The translations under genes and the position numbers were made by a program. The notes beneath the pieces were generated by a model. The model was not told the DNA's origin and searched no databases. It saw only the letters and a list, made by a program, of their open reading frames with translations. This document shows, in pieces, positions 48,788-58,600 of a DNA stretch of 60,000 nt. The stretch spans positions 25,148,283 through 25,208,282 of the forward strand of contig OU612066.1 of NCBI GenBank assembly GCA_914767715.1, given 5' to 3'. Position 1 is the first letter of the stretch, and each line of letters starts with the position of its first letter. The DNA comes from Membranipora membranacea. Lineage: Eukaryota > Bryozoa > Gymnolaemata > Cheilostomatida > Membraniporidae.

Positions 48788-51700
48788 TGCCATATTTCGA
48801 AACAAACCATTCTTCCTCCTCTTAGTTCAACAAGATTAATCGTATCAATTCCCACATTGACAGAGGGAGGTACTTACGAATTTGACCCAGCTCCGATGGC
48901 CTTAGGTGATGTCATCCTTCACCCATCTGTTGACACTGTGCGTAACGGTAAAATACGTCTAATAGCCCTCAATACTAGCAATACTCCTTTCTGCCTAGAG
49001 GAAGATGAATATGTAGGTAAATTAGACATCATTGAGGAAGAGACTCATCTTGTTCCCATTGCATCTGATCAACCTGAGCAATGCAAATCTCAGGAAGATC
49101 AAAAGGAAAAACCACCATTTGACAAAGTCGATTTGGCCGATACAAATCTTAATAAACAACAAACAAACGAATTAGAGGTTATAATCAATAAATTTCCTGA
49201 TATCTTCTCAAAGGGCATAGGGGATTTAGGTAACACTTCAGCCGTGGAACATGTGATAACCACAAAGCCAGGGGCAAAAGTCTATAGATCAAGACCCTAT
49301 CCAATCAAAAACCACTTAAAACCTGAATTACTGCGCCAAATTCGCGAGCTTAAAGAAGCAGGTCTTATTTCGCGAAGTTCAGCACACTCTTTTGTCAGTG
49401 CTGTACTAATGGTACCAAAAAAGGACAAAACCTGGAGACTATGCGTAGATTTTCGAAAACTAAATGAACAAACAGAAATTTCACGTCAATTGTTTCCCAA
49501 ATTAGAAGATGTAGTTTCTATACTGGCGGGCAAAAAATATCTGACATCACTGGACTTAGCTAGCGGTTACTGGCAAATAAAAATGGCGGAAAATTCAACC
49601 GATCTAACCACATTTGTATTACCCACCCACCCAATAACATATTGGAAATGGAATGTTCTTCCTTTTGGTCTTTCCTCAGCTCCAGCGACATTTCAAAGAT
49701 TAATGAATACAATATTTGGCGATCTAATTGAGAAAGAACAAGTGCAAGTCTATGTTGACGATATATTGATTTGTAGCAGGGATTGGGAGGAACATTTGGG
49801 GATAATTGAGGAGGTATTTACACGATTGAGGACTTGTGACTTGAAATTGAAAATCTCCAAAGCTGAGTTCTGTAAAACGAATCTGACCTATTTGGGCCAC
49901 ACTATTTCAGAAAATGGGATCACACCATGTGAAAGTAATGTCAAGAAGCTGAGGAATTATCCAAGTCCAAAATCATTGAAGGAAACCCAGCGACTCATGG
50001 GACTTTTGAATTACTACCGTAGGCATTGTGCAGGCTTTGCTCATATAGCTAACCCCATTACTTCACTAACTAAAACATCAGTTATCAGTAAAAAGAACTT
50101 TCGGTGGACTGAGGCAGCAGAAAAAGCTAAAAATGTACTTATAGACAGGATAACTAGTTACCCGGTATTAGGATTTCCGCGGCCAGGATCTGACGAATCA
50201 CCTTATATCCTTGTCACCGACGCCTGTAAAACAGGGATAGCAGCTGCTTTATCTCAAATACAAGACGGCATAGAAAAACCTATTGCTTTTTACAGCCGCG
50301 CATTGTCTGATAGTGAGCAGAACTTACACTCAAATGAACAAGAATTACTTGCCATAATTTCAGCCATCAATCATTTTCGACAGTTTCTAATAGCTCATAA
50401 ATTTAAATTGTTCACTGATAACACAGGTTGCCTAGAGATATTGAAAAAACCTGATTTATCAGGCAAATTAAGGCGTTGGGCACTTATGGTTGGTGATATG
50501 GAATTCACGCTACATCATAGACCAGGAAAAAACAATCATGTCGACGGCCTATCCAGAGTACAGCAAGTAAACCTGATTCGAAAAATATTGGGACCGGATG
50601 ATGTCAAACTAGCTCAGCGGGAGGATAGGGAAATTTGGATATTGCTACGTTTTTTAAAATATGGGGATTTCCTGAACGGCATGTCTCAACAAGACAAAGA
50701 CAAGTGTATCAAAGAAAGTGAACAATATGAGGTGATTTCAGATGTATTATTTAGAAAAAGGCCCAAGGGCACACCTACTGTAGTCATTCCGGAAGCTCTT
50801 AGGCATTACATGATGCATAACTTTCATACCTCGAATGAGGGGATGCATATTGGCGGCAATAAAGTGGCCCAAAATCTTCTTACCGTGTGCTGGTGGCCCA
50901 ACCTGCGGCAAAATGTCACCGAATATGTTGCTGGGTGCGATAGCTGTGTCCGAGTAAAAGAACCGTATCGACGCATAAGGGTCCCAATGAAAACTCAAAT
51001 TCCAGCACATCCAATGGAGACTGTGAGCTCTGACCTCACAGGTAAGCTACCAAAATCAGCAAAAGGAAATTCATATGTCATCGGTTTTAGGGACAATTTT
51101 ACTAGATTTTGCGTTTTAGTAGCGATACCAGATCAAACTGCGGAAACAGTAGCGAGGGTATTTTTAGAAAGATGGGTGTGTTATTTTGGGGTAAGTAGAT
51201 GTTTTTTAAGCGACCAGGGGGCCAATTATATGTCTGATTTGTTTAAACAGGTTAACAAATTACTAGGAATAAATCAAAAACGTACTAGTCCCTATCATCC
51301 GGCCACAAACGGGGGTCAAGAAAGAACATGGCAAGTCATGAAACAACTTATGTCTACTATTGTTAGTGAAGATCAGAGGGATTGGGATGAATTGGTACCT
51401 TTTGTGATGCTCTGCCTGAACCAAAGTTGGCATGCTGCCACGAATTTCTCTCCAGCACAACTCTTCCTGGGCAGGGAAATCATGACCCCAACTAAGATAC
51501 TCCTGCCAAAGGCCCCACTTGAGCCAATGCCAGCAGGCAAATACCCAGCAAAATTACAGGAAACAATGCGGAAGGTCTGGGCTATTGCTCGTCAAAACAT
51601 GGCTGCCTCAGCGCAGGCAAACAAACTGTATTATGATAAGAAGGTAGTGCCTGCGAATATTGACATTGGGGATAGAGTTTTCAAAAGGGAATTAGCGGGT

Positions 51701-52207
51701 AAAGTAGGGTTAGCAAGAAAACTCCAAAAGCGGTTTTCTGGACCTTGGGTGGTTGTCAAAATAAGTGCATGTAACGCTTGGATTAGAAGAGTGTCTTGCC
51801 CATTTGATGAGCCTAAAGTGGTCCATTTGAATATGCTGAAAAAATACACAGGACCAACTATTCCTCCTCAACTTGAGGAGGGAGAATCGGACGTCAGTGC
51901 TGATGAGGGACAGGAAGCCAATATCCTTTCGGACTCACTAGCTCATCAAGCTGCTGATAACAGTCATATTCATGTTGAACCATGGACTATGCCAGGAGAG
52001 GGACAACTCCAAAATGAACCAGAAATCATACCAGGGGAGGGCCAAAATCAGATTGATCCAGAAGTTCCGGCTGGGGAGGGTCAGACTGAACAGGGAACTA
52101 GGCAAGGGGACCATACGGACACCAGCAGATCATGTGGTCGTTACAACTTAAGGTGCCGCCCTAAAAAAAGGGTCGACCCAGCGTACATTTATGATCCAGT
52201 TGAATAG
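48785..52207 (+). CDS. pol: Pol: reverse transcriptase, RNase H and integrase (1,140 codons after the TGA)
   Basis: Same frame as Gag-Env-protease; no start ATG is needed if the TGA is read through. Residues are numbered from the codon after TGA. A protease-RT linker (EGGTYEFDPAPM) comes first. RT includes WRLCVDFRKLN, LTSLDLASGYWQI, LPFGLSSAPATFQR and the catalytic YVDD at 323-326 (49751-49762). RNase H has VTDACKTG with its catalytic Asp at 479, NEQELLAI and LFTDN. Integrase has an HHCC zinc region (FHTSNEGMH, then CDSC) and catalytic Asp750 (51032), Asp810 (51212) and Glu846 (51320), that is D-x59-D-x35-E. A GPY/F-like module (RFSGPWVV) follows near 51735. The C-terminus carries degenerate PGEGQ repeats. 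RT-RH-IN order places it in Ty3/gypsy. No break was seen; all catalytic residues are present, so this copy may be active. Confidence 0.95.
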   Translation, partial: LCHISKQTILPPLSSTRLIVSIPTLTEGGTYEFDPAPMALGDVILHPSVDTVRNGKIRLIALNTSNTPFCLEEDEYVGKLDIIEEETHLVPIASDQPEQCKSQEDQKEKPPFDKVDLADTNLNKQQTNELEVIINKFPDIFSKGIGDLGNTSAVEHVITTKPGAKVYRSRPYPIKNHLKPELLRQIRELKEAGLISRSSAHSFVSAVLMVPKKDKTWRLCVDFRKLNEQTEISRQLFPKLEDVVSILAGKKYLTSLDLASGYWQIKMAENSTDLTTFVLPTHPITYWKWNVLPFGLSSAPATFQRLMNTIFGDLIEKEQVQVYVDDILICSRDWEEHLGIIEEVFTRLRTCDLKLKISKAEFCKTNLTYLGHTISENGITPCESNVKKLRNYPSPKSLKETQRLMGLLNYYRRHCAGFAHIANPITSLTKTSVISKKNFRWTEAAEKAKNVLIDRITSYPVLGFPRPGSDESPYILVTDACKTGIAAALSQIQDGIEKPIAFYSRALSDSEQNLHSNEQELLAIISAINHFRQFLIAHKFKLFTDNTGCLEILKKPDLSGKLRRWALMVGDMEFTLHHRPGKNNHVDGLSRVQQVNLIRKILGPDDVKLAQREDREIWILLRFLKYGDFLNGMSQQDKDKCIKESEQYEVISDVLFRKRPKGTPTVVIPEALRHYMMHNFHTSNEGMHIGGNKVAQNLLTVCWWPNLRQNVTEYVAGCDSCVRVKEPYRRIRVPMKTQIPAHPMETVSSDLTGKLPKSAKGNSYVIGFRDNFTRFCVLVAIPDQTAETVARVFLERWVCYFGVSRCFLSDQGANYMSDLFKQVNKLLGINQKRTSPYHPATNGGQERTWQVMKQLMSTIVSEDQRDWDELVPFVMLCLNQSWHAATNFSPAQLFLGREIMTPTKILLPKAPLEPMPAGKYPAKLQETMRKVWAIARQNMAASAQANKLYYDKKVVPANIDIGDRVFKRELAGKVGLARKLQKRFSGPWVVVKISACNAWIRRVSCPFDEPKVVHLNMLKKYTGPTIPPQLEEGESDVSADEGQEANILSDSLAHQAADNSHIHVEPWTMPGEGQLQNEPEIIPGEGQNQIDPEVPAGEGQTEQGTRQGDHTDTSRSCGRYNLRCRPKKRVDPAYIYDPVE

Positions 52208-54470
52208 TCAAAGTTATAGATAGGAAATGAAGCAGAAAACTAGGAACATTTAAGCATCAGAATACAAACTAACTCTATTACCATACTCGTTTCATTTTAT
52301 TTGTTTCATATGATAATTTCATCATAATTATTGAGCTCAAGGCCCACCTGGCAGGGAGGCTGAGAGACGCCCCTCCGCCTTCGTTTTTTCATAAGGCGGA
52401 GGAGGCAAATCAACACCCCAACCAGGAGGGCCAGACCGAGGAACACCATTATGTATACATAGACAGGGAGTCCTGTGCCTGTAAACAGATTGTTAGTGAA
52501 GACATTTGATGAGTTAGGAACATTGAGTGTTTATAAGGCATAGGACTATTCAGGCATAACCAAGTGTAACGTTTTATTATCCTAGGTTGAGGGAATTACA
52601 AGGGACATGTTTATTAGGTAGTATTTTTTTTAAATGGTTTGGGTTAAGGGGTATTATAATGGTGTATTATGTTTAATCAGTCATCACATTCCAATGGACC
52701 ATGCAGTAAACTGGGAAGTAATGTGCAAAACATACCTTTTTCGACGGCTTCTGTTAACGAGCGGGTTGTACTATTGATGATGTCCATAGCTGGGCTAGAT
52801 GTCATCGAAACTGAATTCGGCCCTGTCACTACAACTTAAAGCAACTATAATTTAGAACTAATGGTAACCCTTCCGCCACCTTATGAGTACTAAAATCTTT
52901 CGATAGATGGCCCATGCACACTCATGTTCTACTGATAATCTTGGACTTGACCATGTGATACCTTTTGTCTGTGCTGTGGTTGATTGCGTTGTGTCTAAAC
53001 AGACCGTGATTCCGTTCCCAAATTTAACATGGCTGGAACATCCTGTTGAATGAAAAATATTGGAGATTAGATAATTAAAATTCGAATAACCAATTAGTCT
53101 CAGTTTTGGGAGGGATGAGGTAATGATGTTGGAGATGGTTTATTTAATGGTATACAAAACCTCGGTTGATATTTTCGAATTTCTGGGAGGACAGGGAAGC
53201 CTTTGGTGAAATGACTCTTGAATGATCTGGGGGAGGCGGGTTGAAATCTTGGATAAACCAACAGGGTATTTGGTAATGGACTGTGAAACTGTCATATGTT
53301 TTTTAAAGTAGCCTAGAGGGTGTCCCACTACTCCCCGATTGTCACATGCAAGAATAATCTTTCATGTGGGGTTTGGGTTTCCCTATCACCAGATGGTAGG
53401 GCCTAAGTCATTTGGCGACTATGATTCCGTCGTAGTGCATCTTTTGTGAGCCTTCCCATAATCACAAGAGGGGAATAACACATTTTGATGGGTTGAACCT
53501 TCACTGATGGGCACTATTGCAATCTTCATAAATTGACTTCAGAGGCTATCCCTAGAACTTTGTTGGTTTGTCCAGCTATCTTGGATCAACGGATTCTAGG
53601 AGCTCAGCTGCCTGAACTTCCCAGGACTCCCGGAATTTAACTTTATGCCTTTGGCACTGCAAACTGAAGGAAAGTTCAGCTGTCTCCTTGTTGGGAAGTA
53701 CTGTAGTAAATTTATCATCTCCATACTGAACAGTGTATCATTAAATTAAGGACCTCAATCCCAATCCACAACGATACTCTACCTACTGGGCCTCATTCAA
53801 ATCAATGAATTCAGTTGTACTATAATAATCATGCTGGGAGTTGTTCAAGAAATTTCATCTGATTGAAAACTGTTCAACAGGGTGTTTATAGCGGTGTCCA
53901 TATACTATTGGCTATGTCAAACTCACCTGTGGCGGTTGGGTTCTCCATCAATGTATACTAGGTTTACAATGGCTATTGAGTTATAATAATGCTTCAGTCT
54001 CAGTGACTATTCCCATGTGTTTGAAGGAAAATAATTGAGTCGCTGTAACAATATTAATTGTTGTCAGCAAACAGGAGGGCACAACCCTGAGTCGGGTGCT
54101 ATGACTTGTCCATTGTGAGCAATATTCTGGATTCACTTAGGGTAGTGTATGGCAAGTGGGAAATGGCAAGTCATCCTTTCTTTAGTCTCACTCACTTTAG
54201 GCTTACTCGCTGATAACCATTCCATGCTATTTTTTGTGGTTTCTCGTGGAATGCTTGGCATTCCGGACCAACCGTTATATTTTCAGCAATGCAGGGGGGC
54301 AGATTAGTAGAGTAACAATAGAGGAGAGGTCAGTTATTAGGACATACTATGGCATCCCAGGGTGAATTATGGCAGCTTAGCTACCCAAGTGGATCAGGAG
54401 GCGGTGATCAGATGAGTGGCGGAGGAAGTGAGACCTCAACTCGGACAGTGGAGATCAGGATAAGCCGGGA
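52208..54470 (+). other. Long 3' region without a gene
   Basis: About 2.3 kb after Pol, where gypsy-type elements with an envelope normally carry env. I see no frame over about 60 codons on the sense strand and nothing recognisable. It contains a GC-rich hairpin at 52372-52402. It may be a decayed former coding region, or serve RNA packaging, export or stability. Confidence 0.6.
52372..52402 (+). promoter_or_regulatory. GC-rich hairpin in the 3' region
   Basis: CCTCCGCCTT pairs perfectly with AAGGCGGAGG across an 11-nt loop that is mostly T. It resembles the LTR motif CTCCGCCTTTTTGGAG. It lies 165 bp after the Pol stop. Role unknown; a transcript structure is possible. Confidence 0.5.
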
Positions 54471-54757
54471 GCTGTGAGATAACTTCACAGCTTCCTTTGG
54501 AGGACCCAGGAGGGTCAGGAGAAGGAGTGGCAGAAGCTGTGAGATAACTTCACAGCTTCCTTTGGAGGACCCAGGAGGGTCAGGAGAAGGAGCGGCAGAG
54601 GCTGTGAGATAACTTCACAGCTTCCTTTGGAGGACCCAGGAGGGTCAGGAGAAGGAGGACCCAGGAGGGTCAGGAGAAGGAGCGGCAGAAGCTGTGAGAT
54701 AACCTCACAGCTTTCTCGGATGACTCAGGAGAGTCAATAAAAAGGGAGGGCAGAAGC
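54471..54757 (+). repeat. 65-bp tandem repeats that copy the polypurine-tract/LTR edge
   Basis: Units begin GCTGTGAGAT at 54471, 54536, 54601 and 54691, and the fifth start, at 54756, is the LTR edge itself. Spacing is 65, 65, 90 and 65 bp; the 90-bp unit carries a 25-bp internal duplication. Each unit starts with an inverted repeat (AGCTGTGA and TCACAGCT) like the first bases of the LTR and ends in a purine-rich stretch (AGGAGAAGGAG) followed by GGCAGA(A/G)GC, as before the LTR. They look like repeated copies of the plus-strand priming site plus the U3 edge. Confidence 0.8.
54739..54750 (+). promoter_or_regulatory. Polypurine tract
   Basis: AAAAAGGGAGGG lies 7 bases before the TG of the 3' LTR, the expected place for the plus-strand primer. 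Similar but less pure tracts close each upstream 65-bp unit. Confidence 0.7.
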
Positions 54758-55660
54758 TGTGAGATCTCAAGTTCTCACAGCTCAGGAGATTTCAGATAAC
54801 GAGAATGGAGCCAGGTGATACCGGTTGACGTCAACCACTGCAGAATAATGTATATAATTAAAGTCCAACCTCCGCCTTTTTGGAGGGGATTAAACGTTCT
54901 CACAGTTCAGGAGATTTCAGATAACGAGAATGGAGCCAGGTGATACCGGTTGACGTCAACCACTGCAGAATAATGTATATAACTAAAGTCCAACCTCCGC
55001 CTTTTAGGCGCTGACATTTAAATGATATAGATAATTAAAGACTTTTTATCGGAAACAAAATCTGGATCAAATCTCCGCTTTTATCAAGAGAATGGGCGGA
55101 TGCAATCTCCGGTTTTTTGGCCATGCGCGCCCGCCGTGGTGAACCCCTGTGCATATAAAAACCGGGGGAACATCAAGACAAGTCAGTTCTTTTTGGAGAG
55201 CCCTCAGCAGCATATCACTCTGCAATATTTTGATATTACTATTTTGGAGCGTATTACTATTATTTTGGAGCATACTACGACTTACTGTTTTGGAGTTGAC
55301 CTATTCTGACCTTTTGCACAGGAAACTTTGACGGTATGATAGAGCATGGTTTATTTTTTACAATGACTGTTTAAACTTATTTCCACCATTTAATCAAAAT
55401 AAAGTCTTATTTTAATGTCGAAAGGCATCTCAACTATGAGTCATTAGTAAATTGAACTAACATCTGCTTGTAAGAAAATTCTAAAGAACATTGTTGAGAA
55501 TAAATTTGATTAGGTAAACAAAACACTTTTTGTATGGAGTTGCCTTCTTCCTCAACCGGAAGAAGTTAACTCCATACAAAATAAACATGAGCCAAATGAA
55601 TAAAATAGTGGTGTCTGTTCTGCTCGGGTATCCGGCCCCAAGTGGGTCGAATATGCGACA
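54758..55660 (+). repeat. 3' LTR (903 bp)
   Basis: Same length and ends as the 5' LTR, offset by exactly 12,988 bp. Corresponding elements: CRE-like palindromes 54823-54836 and 54948-54961, TATA 55154-55161, initiator 55183-55188, AATAAA 55398-55403, hairpin 55528-55581. It is followed directly by the TTAC duplication and satellite sequence. Confidence 0.97.
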
Positions 55661-55664
55661 TTAC
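55661..55664 (+). repeat. Target-site duplication, right copy (TTAC)
   Basis: Partner of 41766-41769. The following AAGCAAATC restores the satellite monomer exactly. Confidence 0.93.
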
Positions 55665-58600
55665 AAGCAAATCTATTTTTCAATCCGGGCGAAAAAAAAG
55701 CGTGATACCCTCCCTTGGTATATTTTTGTAAATTTCAACTCAGCGTAATTACCCTCTTAGTTATCCAAGGATTCCAATATTCTGCGTTTTGAATAAGGCC
55801 AATAAGAGCTTGAACTGGTCGCAGTTTGATATGATTGCGACAGAGTTTTAATTTTTTAATGCTGCCGTATGGTATGTTTTTTTAGTGCAAAAGTGACCCC
55901 CATTAAAACTGACGCTGACGGAGAAGAAAAAGCCGCAGAGCTAAACGGTTTGCAGATAATCGATCAGCAGGAGTTGTTCCTCCTTATAAGGTGAGTTAAA
56001 AGCAAATCTATTTTCCAATCCGGGCTAAAAAAAAGCGTGATACCCTCCCTTGGTATATTTTTGTAAATTTCAAGCCAGCGTAATTACCCTCCAAGTTATC
56101 CAAGGATTCCAATATTCTGCGTTTTGAATAAGGCCAATAAGAGCTTGAACTGGTCGCAGTTTGATATGATTGCGACAGAGTTTTAATTTTTTAATGCTGC
56201 CGTATGGTATGTTTTTTTAGTGCAAAAGTGTCCCTCATTAAAACGGACGCTGACGGAGAAGAAAAAGTCGCAGAGCTAAACGGTGTGCACATTATCGATC
56301 AGCAGGAGTTGTTCCTCCTCATAAGGTGAGTTACAAGCAAATCTATTTTTCAATCCGGGCTAAAAAAAAGCGTGATACCCTCCCTTGGTATATTTTTGTA
56401 AATTTCAAGTCAGCGTAATTACCCTCCAAGTTATCCAAGGATTCCAATATTCTGCGTTTTGAATAAGGCCAATAAGAGCTTGAACTGGTCGCAGTTTGAT
56501 ATGATTGCGACAGAGTTTTAATTTTTTAATGCTGCCGTATGGTATGTTTTTTTAGTGCAAAAGTGACCCTCATTAAAACGGATGCTGACGGAGAAGAAAA
56601 AGCCGCAGAGCTAAACGGTTTGCACATTATCGATCAGCAGGAGTTGTTCCTCCTTATAAGGTGAGTTACAAGCAAATCTATTTTTCAATCCGGGCTAAAA
56701 AAAAGCGTGATACCCTCCCTTGGTATATTTTTGAAAATTTCAAGTCAGCGTAATTACCCTCCAAGTTATCCAAGGATTCCAATATTCTGAGTTTTGAATA
56801 AGGCCAATAAGAGCTTGAACTGGTCGCAGTTTGATATGATTGCGACAGGGTTTTAATTTTTTAATGCTGCCGTATGGTATGTTTTTTTAGTGCAAAAGTG
56901 ACCCTCATTAAAACGAACGCTGACGGAGAAAAAAAGCCGCAGAGCTAAACGGTTTGCAGATTATCGATCAGCAGGAGTTGTTCCTCCTTATAAGGTGAGT
57001 TACAAGCAAATCTATTTTTCAATCCGGGCGAAACAAAAGCGTGATACCCTCCCTTGGTATATTTTTGTAAATTTCAAGCCAGCGTAATTACCCTCCAAGT
57101 TATCCAAGGATTCCAATATTCTGCGTTTTGAATAAGGCCAATAAGAGCTTGAACTGGTCGCAGTTTGATATGATTGCGACAGAGTTTTAATTTTTTAATG
57201 CTGCCGTATGGTATGTTTTTTTAGTGCAAAAGTGACCCTCATTAAAACGGACGCTGACGGAGAAGAAAAAGCCGCAGAGCTAAACGGTTTGCACATTATC
57301 GATCAGCAGGAGTTGTTCCTCCTTATAAGGTGAGTTACAAGCAAATCTATTTTTCAATCCGGGCTAAAAAAAAGCGTGATACCCTCCCTTGGTATATTTT
57401 TGTAAATTTCAAGTCAGCGTAATTACCCTCCAAGTTATCCAAGGATTCCAATATTCTGCGTTTTGAATAAGGCCAATAAGAGCTTGAACTGGTCGCAGTT
57501 TGATATGATTGCGACAGAGTTTTAATTTTTTAATGCTGCCGTATGGTATGTTTTTTTAGTGCAAAAGTGACCCTCATTAAAACGGACGCTGACGGAGAAG
57601 AAAAAGCCGCAGAGCTAAACGGTTTGCACATTATCGATCAGCAGGAGTTGTTCCTCCTTATAAGGTGAGTAACAAGCAAATCTATTTTTCAATCCGGGCT
57701 AAAAAAAAGCGTGATACCCTCCCTTGGTATATTTTTGAGAATTTCAAGTCAGCGTAATTACCCTCCAAGTTATCCAAGGATTCCAATATTCTGAGTTTTG
57801 AATAAGGCCAATAAGAGCTTGAACTGGTCGCAGTTTGATATGATTGCGACAGGGTTTTAATTTTTTAATGCTGCCGTATGGTATGTTTTTTTAGTGCAAA
57901 AGTGACCCTCATTAAAACGAACGCTGACGGAGTAAAAAAGCCGCAGAGCTAAACGGTTTGCAGATTATCGATCAGCAGGAGTTGTTCCTCCTTATAAGGT
58001 GAGTTACAAGCAAATCTATTTTTCAATCCGGGCGAAACAAAAGCGTGATACCCTCCCTTGGTATATTTTTGTAAATTTCAAGTCAGCGTAATTACCCTCC
58101 AAGTTATCCAAGGATTCCAATATTCTGCGTTTTGAATAAGGCCAATAAGAGCTTGAACTGGTCGCAGTTTGATATGATTGCGACAGAGTTTTAATTTTTT
58201 AATGCTGCCGTATGGTATGTTTTTTTAGTGCAAAAGTGACCCTCATTAAAACGGATGCTGACGGAGAAGAAAAAGCCGCAGAGCTAAACGGTTTGCAGAT
58301 TATCGATCAGCAGGAGTTGTTCCTCCTTATAAGGTGAGTTACAAGCAAATCTATTTTTCAATCCGGGCTAAAAAAAAGCGTGATACCCTCCCTTGGTATA
58401 TTTTTGTAAATTTCAAGTCAGCGTAATTACCCTCCAAGTTATCCAAGGATGCCAATATTCTGCGTTTTGAATAAGGCCAATAAGAGCTTGAACTGGTCGC
58501 AGTTTGATATGATTGCGACAGAGTTTTAATTTTTTAATGCTGCCGTATGGTATGTTTTTTTAGTGCAAAAGTGACCCTCATTAAAACTGACGCTGACGGA

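Larger units (their letters stand above)
41770..55660 (+). mobile_element. Ty3/gypsy-type LTR retrotransposon (endogenous-retrovirus-like), nearly intact, with Env-like domain between Gag and protease
   Basis: The element is 13,891 bp long. It has two 903-bp LTRs, a primer binding site 6 bp inside the 5' LTR, a purine tract just before the 3' LTR and a 4-bp TTAC target duplication. Domains in order are a short capsid-like ORF, Gag with CCHC knuckle, Env-like glycoprotein, aspartic protease, reverse transcriptase, RNase H and integrase. PR-RT-RH-IN order is the Metaviridae (Ty3/gypsy) order. It lies in the same orientation as the exon-like segments and entered 5-6 bases past an exon-like end, so if the satellite were spliced the insert would lie in an intron. 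The coding frame is broken only by one in-frame TGA at 48782. Near-identical LTRs indicate a young insertion. Confidence 0.97.

Noticed and set aside
48857-48859. Separate start of Pol at TTG 48857
   Set aside because: The linker upstream of it (48785-48856) is open and looks like conserved protease-RT linker, so Pol more likely continues from the TGA.
48700-48860. Minus-one ribosomal frameshift between protease and RT
   Set aside because: Both sides are in the same frame, so no frameshift is needed; only the TGA has to be passed.
45410-51849. Antisense and alternate-frame ORFs within gag-env-pol
   Set aside because: All are overlaid on frames with clear domains and show none of their own.
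53140-53328. 62-codon antisense ORF in the 3' region
   Set aside because: Short, no recognisable content, and no conserved features around it.
55530-55748. 72-codon ORF across the 3' LTR/satellite junction
   Set aside because: It joins LTR and satellite sequence created by the insertion, so it cannot be an evolved gene.
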